This document shows, piece by piece, positions 40,398-49,348 of a DNA stretch of 64,000 nt; position 1 is the first letter of the stretch, and the number at the start of each line of letters is the position of its first letter. The translations under genes and the position numbers were made by a program. The stretch is from DAOPJM01 sp964490325 (GTDB lineage: Bacteria > Bacillota > Clostridia > Christensenellales > CAG-138), in NCBI GenBank assembly GCA_964490325.1, contig CAZBBX010000002.1:1-64000 (forward strand), read 5' to 3'. The notes below the pieces were generated by a model. That model saw only the letters and a program-made list of their open reading frames with translations, did no database searches and was not told where the DNA came from.

Positions 40398-41203
40398 TAC
40401 GGCTGCACATCTTTCATACGGGCAGCGTCAGGGTAGATCGCGCCATTCCCTGCCACGAAAGAAATCCGCTAGCGCTGACGGGCTTTTTGCGAGGCAAGGA
40501 CAAGAAGCTGACGCTCCCCGTTTCCTGTTATCTGATCGAACATCCAAAGGGAAGACTGCTCCTTGACACGGGCTTCGACACGAAGTACGCCACGGAAAGG
40601 CCGCGCCGCTTTTGCGGACTGTTGGATCGCATCAGCGCCCCCGTTATAAGAGCCAATGAGGGTGTCGACGATAAGCTGCGGGCATTGGGTCTTTGTCCGT
40701 CCGACATCGACGCTGTGTACTTCAGCCATTTGGACTTTGACCATACGAGCGGCGTTCCCCTTGTGTCTGAGGCAAAGCGCTTCTTCGCCGCAGCAGAGGA
40801 GCTGAAGGACGCCGACCGTTACTTTTTCCGCTATGTAAAGTCGACTTGGCGAGGTGTAAACATCGAACCGTTTGTCTTTGAGCGCAGCGGGATAGGCCCC
40901 GTTGGAAGATCCTTCGATGTGTTTGGCGACGGCAGCGTGCTGTTGGTGAGCACGCCCGGGCATTCCCATGGGCATTGCAGCGCAAAGATCACGGGAGCGG
41001 ATGGCAGATATGTGCTCCTTACGGGCGACTGCGTGTATACAAAGCGCTCGATCGAAGAAGGCGTCCTCCCCGGCCTCATGGTGGACGAGGAGCTTGCAAG
41101 AAAGTCTGTGGATTGGGTCTGTGCCTGTGCCAAGGATGCTGCCTGTCGGCTCATCGCACCCAACCATGACCCACAAACGGCAGAACAAACGATAGAACTA
41201 TAG
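40394..41203 (+). CDS. Metallo-beta-lactamase-fold hydrolase
   Basis: 269 aa MBL-fold protein with the zinc motif SHLDFDHTSG near residue 115 and later GHSHGHCS near 190 and APNHDP at the C-terminus. The layout with LLLDTGFDTKYA at the start resembles AiiA/AttM-type lactonases, so it may hydrolyse lactones, but the family has many substrates. It overlaps the ArsR gene at its start and is followed 11 nt later by a nitroreductase gene. Cytoplasmic; no signal peptide. Confidence 0.82.
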   Translation: MIRLHIFHTGSVRVDRAIPCHERNPLALTGFLRGKDKKLTLPVSCYLIEHPKGRLLLDTGFDTKYATERPRRFCGLLDRISAPVIRANEGVDDKLRALGLCPSDIDAVYFSHLDFDHTSGVPLVSEAKRFFAAAEELKDADRYFFRYVKSTWRGVNIEPFVFERSGIGPVGRSFDVFGDGSVLLVSTPGHSHGHCSAKITGADGRYVLLTGDCVYTKRSIEEGVLPGLMVDEELARKSVDWVCACAKDAACRLIAPNHDPQTAEQTIEL

Positions 41204-41214
41204 GAGGTTCCATA

Positions 41215-41880
41215 ATGACTGTCATGGAAGCAATGGAAGCGCGCCACGCGGTGCGCAGTTACTCGGACAAAAGGATCGAAGGCGAAGTGCTTGCACAGCT
41301 GCAGGCGGCGATCGACGATGTAAATGCAAGAAGCGGCCTGCATTTTCAGCTCTGTACGGACGAGCCGGAGGCTTTTCAAGCGGGAAAGGCTCACTACGGC
41401 AGCTTTGAAAACTGCCGCAATTACATTGCAGTCGTTGCAAAGCCCGACACCGATGAGGCCTGCGGCTATTTTGGCGAGGAACTGGTGCTGCTTGCGCAGA
41501 GCTTGGGGTTGAACTCCTGCTGGGTCGTGCTGACCTTCAAGAAGGGCAAGGCCAAGTATGTGTGCAGTGATGGTGAACGCCTGCGCTGCGTGATCGCGCT
41601 GGGCTACGGCACGACGCAGGGCACCCCGCACAAGAGCAAGCCCATGGAGACGCTCTGCAAGGTGGAGGGTGAAACGCCAAGCTGGTTTGTCAGCGGCATG
41701 AAGGCCGCCCTGCTTGCCCCCACCGCCGTCAACCAGCAGAAGTTCCTGTTCACCCTTGCGGACGGCAAGGTCACGGCAAAACCGCTTGCATCGATCTTTG
41801 GCAATACAAAACTCGACCTGGGTATCGTAAAGTATCACTTTGAGCTGGGCGCGGGAACGGATAACTTCCGTTGGGCGTGA
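41215..41880 (+). CDS. Nitroreductase-family FMN protein
   Basis: 221 aa. The N-terminus (MEARHAVRSYSDKRIE) is the FMN phosphate-binding signature of nitroreductases, followed by NYIAVVAKPD near 68, the GEELVLLAQSLGLNSCWV helix and APTAVNQQKF near 165. The family reduces nitroaromatics, quinones or enones. GGAGG lies 5 nt upstream of the ATG. It is the last gene of the ArsR-MBL operon; detoxification is a plausible joint role. Confidence 0.85.
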   Translation: MTVMEAMEARHAVRSYSDKRIEGEVLAQLQAAIDDVNARSGLHFQLCTDEPEAFQAGKAHYGSFENCRNYIAVVAKPDTDEACGYFGEELVLLAQSLGLNSCWVVLTFKKGKAKYVCSDGERLRCVIALGYGTTQGTPHKSKPMETLCKVEGETPSWFVSGMKAALLAPTAVNQQKFLFTLADGKVTAKPLASIFGNTKLDLGIVKYHFELGAGTDNFRWA

Positions 41881-41984
41881 CGCGGCTAAAGGATCGAAAA
41901 GGGGCTGGGCCCCTGTTGGCTTAGTCCGTCAAAGGACTCGGACTTTTGAGGGAGGGTCTGTTTGCCGGCAATAAATATGTTGCC

Positions 41985-42024
41985 AAAAAATCGGAGCGCC
42001 TTGCAGCTTGTGCCAGGCGCTCCG
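41985..42024 (-). terminator. Terminator of the M18 aminopeptidase gene
   Basis: On the minus strand a 9-bp perfect stem (CGGAGCGCC / GGCGCTCCG, 15-nt loop) followed by ATTTTTT. It lies 16 nt after the stop codon. Confidence 0.88.
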
Positions 42025-42040
42025 TTATCTCTATATGCGT

Positions 42041-43423
42041 TTACGCATTCAGCATGAACACGCGATACGCCTTGGCTGCCTCATACAGGTCAGCCTTGCT
42101 GATGATCTCATACGGCGCGTGCATGGACAGCACGGCTACGCCGCTGTCGATGACCTCCATGCCGTAGCGCGCACAGATGTACGCGATGGTGCCGCCGCCG
42201 CCTTGATCGACCTTGCCAAGCTCCGCCGTTTGGAAGCAGACGCCTGCCTCGTCCAGTATCCCGCGCACCAGCGCCATGTATTCGGCGTTTGCATCGTTGG
42301 AGCCGGATTTGCCTCTGGCTCCCGTATACTTGTTGAAGCACACGCCGCGTCCCAAGAAGGCGCTGTTCTTTTTCTCGAAGGCGGAAGCAAAGTTGGGGTC
42401 GAAGCCTGCGCTCACATCGCAGGAGAGCATACGGCAGTTTGCCAGCGCACGCCTAAGCTTCAGCGCGCTCTCCTCCCCTGCCAGCGCCATCAGCTCCGCC
42501 ACCGCGTTTTCAAAGTACACAGCCTGCATACCCGTAGCGCCTACGCTGCCGATCTCCTCCTTGTCCGCAAAGACGCAGCAGCAGCTTTTACGCGGAACAG
42601 CTTGAATGCCGAACAATGCGTCCATGGCCGCAAATGCGCAGACGCGGTCGTCGTGTCCGTAGCCAAGGATCATGCTGCGATCCAGTCCAAGCTCCCGTGC
42701 ACGACCCGCAGGGACCATTTCGATCTCGGCAGAAAGGAAATCTTCCTCGTCAAAGCCGTATTTCTCCTTGAGAAGCGCGGCGATGTTGGCACGGAAGGGC
42801 TCCTTTTCGCAGTCCTTGAGCGGCTTGCCGCCCACGATGACATTCAGCTCCTCGCCGCCGATGAACTCGACAGCTTTCTTTTGCAGCTGCTCTGCGGACA
42901 GATGCACCAATAGATCGCTGATGGTCAGCACAGGATCGCTTTCGTCCTCGCCGATTACGACGGAGATCTTCGTGCCGTCCTTTTTGACGATGACGCCATG
43001 CAGTGCCAGCGGAATGGTCACCCACTGATACTTCTTGATGCCGCCATAGTAATGCGTGTCCAGATAGACAAGGTCGCCATCCTCGTACAAGGGGTTCTGC
43101 TTGAGATCCAAACGCGGAGAATCGATGTGTGCGCCAACGATGTTCATGCCGTTTTCCAACGGTTCACTGCCAATGATGAACAGCAGGATGGCCTTGCCCA
43201 TGTGATCAAGATAGATCCGCTCACCCGCCGCAAGCGCCTTGCCGCTTGCAATTCGGCTTTCAAGCGAAACATAGCCCAAGCTCTCTGCCTTTTGAACGGC
43301 TAAGGCCGTGCATTCCCGTTCGGTCTTTCCGCCGTCCAAAAAGCTGCGGTACCGCTTGCTTAGCTCTTCCAGCTCCGTAAGCGCCGCAGCGTCATACTTT
43401 TTCCATGCGTTTTCACGTTCCAT
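42041..43423 (-). CDS. M18 family aminopeptidase
   Basis: 460 aa zinc aminopeptidase. Metal-site blocks: VGAHIDSPRLDLKQNP near 80, the DKEEIGS(V)GATG motif near 305, DRVCAFAAMDAL near 265, and YGMEVIDSGVAVLSMHAPYE at the C-terminus with the last His. M18 enzymes release acidic or hydrophobic N-terminal residues in the cytoplasm. ATG 43423 is chosen (AAGG 9 nt upstream) over the ATG at 43432, which overlaps the site. It is transcribed alone. Confidence 0.9.
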   Translation of the reverse strand: MERENAWKKYDAAALTELEELSKRYRSFLDGGKTERECTALAVQKAESLGYVSLESRIASGKALAAGERIYLDHMGKAILLFIIGSEPLENGMNIVGAHIDSPRLDLKQNPLYEDGDLVYLDTHYYGGIKKYQWVTIPLALHGVIVKKDGTKISVVIGEDESDPVLTISDLLVHLSAEQLQKKAVEFIGGEELNVIVGGKPLKDCEKEPFRANIAALLKEKYGFDEEDFLSAEIEMVPAGRARELGLDRSMILGYGHDDRVCAFAAMDALFGIQAVPRKSCCCVFADKEEIGSVGATGMQAVYFENAVAELMALAGEESALKLRRALANCRMLSCDVSAGFDPNFASAFEKKNSAFLGRGVCFNKYTGARGKSGSNDANAEYMALVRGILDEAGVCFQTAELGKVDQGGGGTIAYICARYGMEVIDSGVAVLSMHAPYEIISKADLYEAAKAYRVFMLNA

Positions 43424-43549
43424 ATCGCTCATCCTTCCGTTTTTCTTTTTTCCGCCTGCCTGCGGAACGGTCTTCCCCGATACTGTACCATGCCGCCAAA
43501 GATTTAGCAAGATACTTGCCAAAATGTCAAAAAAATAGTTGTGCCGTGA

Positions 43550-43578
43550 TTTACAAATGCACATTTATGCGCTATACT
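43550..43578 (+). promoter_or_regulatory. Promoter of the YcxB-like gene
   Basis: TTTACA, a 17-nt spacer and TATACT, with a leader of about 20 nt that carries AAAGGAGG before ATG 43604. Confidence 0.75.
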
Positions 43579-43603
43579 GTATAAAAAAAGGAGGCTCGCT
43601 TGC

Positions 43604-44134
43604 ATGGAGTTCACCGGTAGCTTTCGCGTTGATAAGGCGGATAACATTCGCTTCAACTATCATTTGGTACACAGGAAACATTGGATCACCTGTGCGGCAA
43701 TCCTTGTTATCTTGACGGCTCTTGTTACCCTTATCGATGCGGCAAGATCGGGCGGCTTCAACGCAAACGCCCTGCTGCGCGGCGCTTTGTTTGGCCTCTT
43801 AGGCGCAGTTTTGTGGACGCTGTACATCCTGTACTTTAAGATCTGGGCTCCCATCGGCAAGATGTATAAGACCGGAAGGCTGAAGCCCTTCACCCAACAG
43901 ATCACCATGAGCGACAAAGGCATCCACGCCGTAACGGGCAGCGGAGAAAACGACATTCGCTACAAGGACATTCTGAAGGTCGAGGAAACGCCGACGGATT
44001 TCTATTTGTACATGAACGATACCTTTGCCTACCTGATGAATAAAAAGCAGCTCCCCCACGCCGAGGACGTCGTTTTGATCCGCAAGCTGTTCCAGGCTCG
44101 CCTGCCGCAGGAGAAGCTGAAGCTTCGGGCATAA
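43604..44134 (+). CDS. YcxB-like two-helix membrane protein
   Basis: 176 aa. Two membrane helices (TCAAILVILTALVTLID; GALFGLLGAVLWTLYILYF) flank a short loop, followed by a soluble C-terminal beta domain (ITMSDKGIHAVTGSGENDIRYKDI) typical of the YcxB family. The function of the family is unknown. AAAGGAGG lies 8 nt upstream of the ATG. Followed by a terminator that abuts the tRNA gene on the other strand. Confidence 0.75.
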   Translation: MEFTGSFRVDKADNIRFNYHLVHRKHWITCAAILVILTALVTLIDAARSGGFNANALLRGALFGLLGAVLWTLYILYFKIWAPIGKMYKTGRLKPFTQQITMSDKGIHAVTGSGENDIRYKDILKVEETPTDFYLYMNDTFAYLMNKKQLPHAEDVVLIRKLFQARLPQEKLKLRA

Positions 44135-44152
44135 GCCAAGAACACGCAAAAT

Positions 44153-44190
44153 AAAACACACTTCCGTGTAAAAACGAAAGTGTGTTTTTT
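44153..44190 (+). terminator. Terminator of the YcxB-like gene
   Basis: An 11-bp stem (AAAACACACTT / AAGTGTGTTTT) followed by TT. The T run touches the 3' end of the convergent tRNA-Lys gene. Confidence 0.85.
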
Positions 44191-44265
44191 GGTGGGCCAA
44201 CAGGGGCTCGAACCCGGGACACCCTGATTAAGAGTCAGGTGCTCTACCAACTGAGCTATTGGCCC
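44190..44265 (-). tRNA. tRNA-Lys (anticodon CTT)
   Basis: A full 76-nt cloverleaf on the minus strand: acceptor stem GGGCCAA / TTGGCCC, D arm AGCTCAGTTGGTAGAGC, anticodon loop CTCTTAA inside the stem CTGA/TCAG, TTCGAGC T arm (GGTTCGAGCCC) and an encoded CCA at 44190-44192 after an A discriminator. It reads AAG lysine codons. Its own promoter lies about 30 nt upstream. Confidence 0.97.
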
Positions 44266-44296
44266 ATGCTCTCGGAACTTCCGAACAGCGAAGTTT

Positions 44297-44324
44297 ATTA
44301 TAGCACATTCTTTGTATTTGTCAA
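44297..44324 (-). promoter_or_regulatory. Promoter of tRNA-Lys
   Basis: TTGACA, a 16-nt spacer and TATAAT on the minus strand, starting 31 nt upstream of the tRNA 5' end. Both hexamers are perfect. Confidence 0.88.
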
Positions 44325-44374
44325 TGCGTTTTTTGAACTTTTTTTCGCAAGTGAATTCCCAAAGTAACTTCCAC

Positions 44375-44432
44375 AGTGGAATTTGAAGTGGAATTTACCG
44401 TGGGAAAAATAAAGTAGAATTTAGTCTGGGAA
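44375..44432. repeat. Degenerate short repeats in an AT-rich intergenic gap
   Basis: AGTGGAATTT occurs at 44375 and 44387 and AGTAGAATTT at 44413; the second and third are followed by TGGGAAA. These are imperfect copies spaced 12 and 26 nt apart. They lie in the 345-nt gap between tRNA-Lys and the VanW gene, which otherwise shows no gene. Confidence 0.4.
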
Positions 44433-44610
44433 AGAAGGTCCCCGAATAGGAAAACGAACGAAAATACCATCCGAAGCCAAAACTCCGCGCTCAAGGCCAC
44501 ACCATGATGCGCTTTTTTACCGGCGAGGCGGCGTGATCATCGCGACCAAATTCACCCATGCGCCAAGGTGAAGCATGGTTTTTGTCGACAGGCGACATAC
44601 TATGGGCGAT

Positions 44611-45828
44611 ATGAAAGCTTTACGATCCATAAAGATATTTCTTTTTGCAATACTGTTGCTGTGCGGCTGCGGCGCAGGCGCTTCCTCCTCCCCCACCGCC
44701 TCGCCCAAAGCGACCGCCGTCGTTCGCGGCGTCCCCGATGAAAAGGCGCTGAAAAGCAGCTCCGTGTCGCTGGTGCTCAACGGGGAAACGGAGAACTACA
44801 GCCTTTGGGCGCTGGGGATACGGCTTGCGCAGGACGGCAGTCTTACCGCGGACGAGGAAGCCGTGGCCTCGTTTGTGGCGTCCTACTGCGCCGCGCATGA
44901 AGCCCTCCCCGCCGACACGGCGCTTGTTTGTGAAGCGGGAGAGGACGGTTCGATCCAAAGCATTAGCAACGGCGGGGAGGCGCGGGTGCGTCCCGCTGCG
45001 CTCACGGAAAAGATCGAAGCCTTGACCGAGCCGGAGGCCGTCCTGTATATCCTTGTGGATACCGCACCTAAGACGCGTGCAGAAGCTGTTGACGCTGCCG
45101 CAAGCGAGGTCTTATTGGCAAGCTATACGACCTCCTTTGAAGGCTCGAGTCTTGGCAAGAGCAACCGCGTCCACAACATCTGTCTTGCCGCCGAACGGAT
45201 CAACGGCGTGGTCGTTGCGCCAAACGAGGTGTTCAGCATGAACGATACCATAGGGGATCGCAACCGCGCCAACGGTTGGAAAAAGGCGGCCGCCATCAGC
45301 GGCGGCAACTACACGCAGGAATACGGCGGCGGGGTTTGTCAGGTGTCCAGCACGCTCTTTAACGCCGTATTGATGGCCGACCTGACCGTTGTGGAGCGCT
45401 ACCACCACAGTTGGCCGATGCCCTATGTGCCCATCGGACGCGACGCCACCATCAGTACAGGCAAGAAGGATTTTCGATTCAAAAACAGCAGCGGGGCGGC
45501 TGTGACCATCGTTGCCACCGTGGACGAGGAAAACAGCAGCCTGACCGTGGCGCTGTACGGCATTAAGTCGGGTGCTTACGACCATATCGAATTGGAATCG
45601 GAAAAGACCGGCTATCTGCCTGCGGCGGAGGATAAGCTGCTGTTGGATGAAAGTCTGCCGCAGGGCACGCGGGAGGTGGAGCGCAAGGCGCACCGCGGCA
45701 AGACCTCCGTGACCTATAAGCTGTACTATGCCGCCGACGGAACGCTGCAAAAACGCGTGTTGGCCTTTCGCGACAGCTATCCCTCCATCGGCGCGATCAT
45801 CTATGTGTCCGTTGACCTGTATGACTAA
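44611..45828 (+). CDS. VanW-family lipoprotein
   Basis: 405 aa. Signal with lipobox LLCGC near residue 14 (MKALRSIKIFLFAILLLCGC), a Ser/Thr/Pro linker, an about 140-residue N-terminal domain of the peptidoglycan-binding-like type found in such proteins, then the VanW domain: SNRVHNICLAAERINGVVV, GEVFSMN-like NEVFSMNDTIG, QEYGGGVCQVSSTLFNAVL and AVTIVATVDEEN. VanW proteins occur in vancomycin-resistance and cell-wall settings; the biochemical role is unclear. ATG 44611 has no ribosome site but lies 7 nt after a TACTAT that may be a -10. It converges with the acetyltransferase gene, with 3 nt between stops. Confidence 0.83.
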   Translation: MKALRSIKIFLFAILLLCGCGAGASSSPTASPKATAVVRGVPDEKALKSSSVSLVLNGETENYSLWALGIRLAQDGSLTADEEAVASFVASYCAAHEALPADTALVCEAGEDGSIQSISNGGEARVRPAALTEKIEALTEPEAVLYILVDTAPKTRAEAVDAAASEVLLASYTTSFEGSSLGKSNRVHNICLAAERINGVVVAPNEVFSMNDTIGDRNRANGWKKAAAISGGNYTQEYGGGVCQVSSTLFNAVLMADLTVVERYHHSWPMPYVPIGRDATISTGKKDFRFKNSSGAAVTIVATVDEENSSLTVALYGIKSGAYDHIELESEKTGYLPAAEDKLLLDESLPQGTREVERKAHRGKTSVTYKLYYAADGTLQKRVLAFRDSYPSIGAIIYVSVDLYD

Positions 45829-45831
45829 AGC

Positions 45832-46737
45832 TCAATACTCCTCGGCGCAGTAACACGCTTTCTTTTGCCCTGTTATACCGAACACCGCCGCAGCAAGGGC
45901 GTCAGGCTCGTCAAATGGCAGCTCCCGTGCAGCAGGCAGCAAGGTCTTCAAAAGCTTGCCATCCGTCACGGCGATCACCTGCCAAGGCTTCCTTTCCCCC
46001 GGCAAGGGAAGGTCGGCGGGAAGCTTGACGGTAAGTTTGCGACCTGCCGCCAAGTGCTTGAGCTTGGCAATAAGCGGAAGCGGCGAGCCGATGGACAGGG
46101 TCTCCTCTGCGCGCAGCTCCTGCTCGTCCAGATAGTACAGGCTATAGCCCTGCTCCGTCATAAGGCAGCGTCCGCCGTCGGAAAAATGATCCGCCAAGCG
46201 GCGCTCCATATCCCTTTCACTTCGATAAATGCAGCCCTGATATGCCTTGGTCGCCGCTTGATAGATGGTAAGCAGGCGCTTTGCGCTGATCGGCTCCCGC
46301 GCCAAGGGGACGTCCATTGGATCTGCTCCCTCGCCGTGCCAAAGCAGCAGCTCGGTAAAGGGCACGAAGCCCAGCTTCTCGTAGGCGTCCAAGCGCACGG
46401 GATGGTTGAAGGCAAGAGGCACGCCGTCCTCTGCGCCTGCATACAGCAACTTCTGCATGACAAGATGCATGTAACCCCGCTTCTCATAACCCGGTTTTGT
46501 TGACACGCCGCTGACCATCCAAACGGGCAAAGCCCGCTCGTACAGGCGCATCTTCATCAGGCGGCCATGCGCCATGGAGAGCAACTCCTCCTCATCGAAC
46601 AGACCGATGCTTGTTTGGGGGCAAAAATAGGTCGAATAATACCAATCGATAAAGGCGTCGTTATCGTCGAAACGCAGGCGCCAAAGCTGTTTTGCGGCGG
46701 GGACGTCCGCCGTTGTCAATCGTCTCAGTTCGATCAC
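45832..46737 (-). CDS. Eis-like GNAT acetyltransferase
   Basis: 301 aa. The N-terminal GNAT domain has the acetyl-CoA loop VSGVSTKPGYEKRGYMHLVMQKLL near residues 75-100, followed by YEKLGFVPFTE. The C-terminal half (LLTIYQAATKAYQGCIYRSERD, later PWQVIAVTDGKLL) fits the SCP2-like extension of Eis-type enzymes. These acetylate amines, including some aminoglycosides; the natural substrate is unknown. The start overlaps the end of rodA by 4 nt, so it is the last gene of that operon. Confidence 0.8.
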   Translation of the reverse strand: MIELRRLTTADVPAAKQLWRLRFDDNDAFIDWYYSTYFCPQTSIGLFDEEELLSMAHGRLMKMRLYERALPVWMVSGVSTKPGYEKRGYMHLVMQKLLYAGAEDGVPLAFNHPVRLDAYEKLGFVPFTELLLWHGEGADPMDVPLAREPISAKRLLTIYQAATKAYQGCIYRSERDMERRLADHFSDGGRCLMTEQGYSLYYLDEQELRAEETLSIGSPLPLIAKLKHLAAGRKLTVKLPADLPLPGERKPWQVIAVTDGKLLKTLLPAARELPFDEPDALAAAVFGITGQKKACYCAEEY

Positions 46738-47900
46738 AGGCGTGTTCCCTCCTGCGTTCTATAGTGGACGCTCAGCACGATGGAGACCGCCGCCAGCGAA
46801 GCGAGCATGTTGGATCCGCCGTAGCTGATGAAGGGCAGCGGTATGCCCGTGACGGGCATCAGGCCAAGGTTCATGCCGATGTTTTCAAACACATGCGCCG
46901 CCATCATCGCCATGCAGCCCATGGCCAAGCAACGCCCGAACAGATCCCTTGCATTGATCGCGATCAGCACCCAACGGATCAGCAGCGTACAGTACGCCGC
47001 TATCAGCGCCGCGCAGCCTGCAAAGCCCAAGCTCTCCCCGATGGTGGAGAAGATAAAGTCCGTGTGCCACTCGGGTACATACCCCGTCTGCGCCAAGGTC
47101 CCCTTTGTGAACAGTCCCTTCCCCCACAGGCCGCCCGAACCGATGATCTCCTTGGCGTGCAGGACGTTGTAGCCCGCCCCCTCGGGATCCAAGGTGGGGT
47201 CGAGGAACACGCGGATGCGCAGCTTTTGATCGCTGTTTAACGCAAACTTGTACACGAAGGGCAGGCTGCCGCCCACCACCACTGCGCCGCCAAGAATGTA
47301 GCGCCAACCGATCCGCGCTGAGAATACGATGACCACAAAGATGACCGCATAGACCATCGCCGTGCCGAAATCTCCCTGCAAAAGCACGAGCACGAAGGGC
47401 ACGGCAAAGTAAAGGAATGCCCACAGCACATCCGTAAAGCGGTTCAGATCGCCGTGCCGCTCCACGGATTCGGCGCAGGACTTGGACAGCATGACGATCA
47501 TGGTGATCTTACAGATCTCGGAGGGCTGAAAGGCGCGGCTCGTGCCCAGTTTGTACCAGCCCAACACGCCGCGGGTGTTGTCGCCTGCTATGACCAGCAC
47601 GATCAATAGGATGCAGCTGATGAAGTACACCGTCTTGATGAGCGGCTTGTACTTGTGATAGTCAAACAGTGCCAAGGGCAGGCAGATCAGAAGGGAGATC
47701 AAGATGTTGGCGACCTGCCGATCAAAGTATTCAAAATTGAGCCTTGCCCAAAACGACGCAAAGTCGCTCTCCGTCCCGTCGAAGGGATCGGAGAGCGCAT
47801 TGAGCAGTATGACAAGGCCAAACAGCAGCAGCGCCGCGACCAACACAAGCGTCAGTACGTCGGGCCGCGCCTTTTTTTCCAGTCGCCCGTGCGACTTCAT
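46734..47900 (-). CDS. rodA: RodA-type SEDS peptidoglycan polymerase
   Basis: 388 aa SEDS-family protein with about 10 predicted helices, opening LTLVLVAALLLFGLVILLNA. Family motifs: GVLGWYKLGTSRAFQPSEICKITMIVMLSK (the G-x-x-x-W and FQPSE block), LLQGDFGTAMVY with a conserved Asp near 185, and GIPLPFISYGGSNMLASLA near the C-terminus. With a class B PBP it polymerises glycan strands for cell elongation. RodA is favoured over FtsW or SpoVE by the LNRFTDVLWAF region and the context, but not certain. It overlaps pgi by 4 nt. Confidence 0.85.
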   Translation of the reverse strand: MKSHGRLEKKARPDVLTLVLVAALLLFGLVILLNALSDPFDGTESDFASFWARLNFEYFDRQVANILISLLICLPLALFDYHKYKPLIKTVYFISCILLIVLVIAGDNTRGVLGWYKLGTSRAFQPSEICKITMIVMLSKSCAESVERHGDLNRFTDVLWAFLYFAVPFVLVLLQGDFGTAMVYAVIFVVIVFSARIGWRYILGGAVVVGGSLPFVYKFALNSDQKLRIRVFLDPTLDPEGAGYNVLHAKEIIGSGGLWGKGLFTKGTLAQTGYVPEWHTDFIFSTIGESLGFAGCAALIAAYCTLLIRWVLIAINARDLFGRCLAMGCMAMMAAHVFENIGMNLGLMPVTGIPLPFISYGGSNMLASLAAVSIVLSVHYRTQEGTRL

Positions 47901-49318
47901 TCGATGCGGTACGCCGCGTCGCTTGCGGGCGCCGCAGCAAGCTCCGCCCGCTTGTCGTCAAAGCCCGGCTTGCCAAGCAGCGCATAGGTGGCCTTCTTGC
48001 CCTCCTCCACGCCGGGTTGGTCGAAGGCGTCGATATTAAGCAGCTCGCCCGCATAGGCCGTTGCGATCTCAAACAGATACAGAAGCTCGCCGATCGTAAA
48101 CGCGTTGACGGCGGGAAGGGTGATACGATCGGACAGGTGGCCGCTCTTCATGACGGCGTACTGCGTTGCCTCCAGCTCCGCCGCGATCAGCTCGTTTTGC
48201 GTGTGTCCGCACAGGAAGGCCACATCGGGAATGTCGGTATAGCCCTGCGGGATCTCCGTGACGGTGCGGAAGCGCTCCACGCCCAAGAAGGTGATGACCT
48301 TATCGAAGGGACCTTCGGTATACAGCTGCACCTGCGAATGCTGATCCGTCACGCCCAACGCCTTGACGGGCGTCTGTCCCGCGTTGACCGTGCGGCCGCT
48401 GCGATCGACCCGCTTGCCCAGCGACTCTGCCCAAAGTTGGGCGTACCAGTCTGCAATGTACTTGAGCGAATCGGCATAGGGCATCATTACATGGATGTTG
48501 CAGCCGCGGCGCATAGCCGCCACCTGCAGCGCTGCCAGCATGTAGGCGGGATTTTTGAAGCAATCCTTCTCCTGCGTCAGCTCGTCCATGTACGCGGCTC
48601 CTGCCAGCAGCTCGCGGATGTCCACGCCTGCAACGGCTGCCGCCAACAGTCCGACGGGGCAAAGCTCGGAGAAGCGTCCGCCCACGCCATCGGGCACGAT
48701 AAAGCTTGTAAGCCCTTCCTTTGCGGCGATCTTGACAAGGTTGCCCTTTTCACGATCCGTCGTTGCAATGAGATTGTCGGAGATGTCCTCGCCCAAGGCG
48801 CGGTGCAGCTCGTCCGTGATGATGAGCAGCTGCGACATCGTCTCGGAGGTGCTGCCCGACTTGGTGACGACGTTGAACATGGTATCGTGTACGTCGATCA
48901 CGTCCAGCAGCGCTTCCATGCGCTCGGGGTCGATGTTGTCCTCAACATAGATGCGCGGTCCCTTGCGCATGAAGGCGGGAAGCTCGTTATAGTGCGAATG
49001 GCAAAGCGCCTGCTGCACCGCGATGGGGCCTAAGGCGCTGCCGCCTATGCCCAGTACGACAAAGGCGTCAAACTTCTGGCGGATCGCGGCAGCGGCAGCC
49101 TCGATCTTGTCCACCACCTCGGCTTGGTTGTGCGGCAGCTCACGCCACTTCATGCGCTCACGTCCGTCGATCATGCCCTGCGCGGCCTTTTCAAGCGGCA
49201 AGGCGTATAATTCCTCCCGCGTCAAGCCCTTTTCGCCCAAGCGTTCGCTCATCATATTGTTGTAATCCAAGGTCAGGCGCATCGATTCACGCCAGCTTTG
49301 ATCCAAATAGCGTTTCAT
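47897..49318 (-). CDS. pgi: Glucose-6-phosphate isomerase
   Basis: 473 aa cytoplasmic enzyme interconverting glucose 6-phosphate and fructose 6-phosphate. Family marks: VLGIGGSALGPIAVQQAL (sugar-phosphate loop) near residue 93, SGSTSETMSQLLI near 155, the catalytic VPDGVGGRFSELCPVG near 215, and the C-terminal AFDQPGVEEGKKATY with the catalytic Lys. Length and motifs match bacterial type (pgi, about 450 aa). GGAGG lies 7 nt upstream. The gene is second in an operon with a TIM-barrel isomerase, rodA and an acetyltransferase. Confidence 0.93.
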   Translation of the reverse strand: MKRYLDQSWRESMRLTLDYNNMMSERLGEKGLTREELYALPLEKAAQGMIDGRERMKWRELPHNQAEVVDKIEAAAAAIRQKFDAFVVLGIGGSALGPIAVQQALCHSHYNELPAFMRKGPRIYVEDNIDPERMEALLDVIDVHDTMFNVVTKSGSTSETMSQLLIITDELHRALGEDISDNLIATTDREKGNLVKIAAKEGLTSFIVPDGVGGRFSELCPVGLLAAAVAGVDIRELLAGAAYMDELTQEKDCFKNPAYMLAALQVAAMRRGCNIHVMMPYADSLKYIADWYAQLWAESLGKRVDRSGRTVNAGQTPVKALGVTDQHSQVQLYTEGPFDKVITFLGVERFRTVTEIPQGYTDIPDVAFLCGHTQNELIAAELEATQYAVMKSGHLSDRITLPAVNAFTIGELLYLFEIATAYAGELLNIDAFDQPGVEEGKKATYALLGKPGFDDKRAELAAAPASDAAYRIE

Positions 49319-49348
49319 TTCTTTGTTCCTCCTGCTTTTGTAGCTGTA

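Noticed and set aside
41890..41960. Strong terminator after the nitroreductase gene
   Set aside because: The GGGGC/GCCCC and AGTCC/GGACT hairpins are short and not followed by a convincing T run, so no feature is claimed.
44190..44440. Integrated element with attachment site at tRNA-Lys
   Set aside because: No integrase and no repeat of the tRNA 3' end was found in the window.
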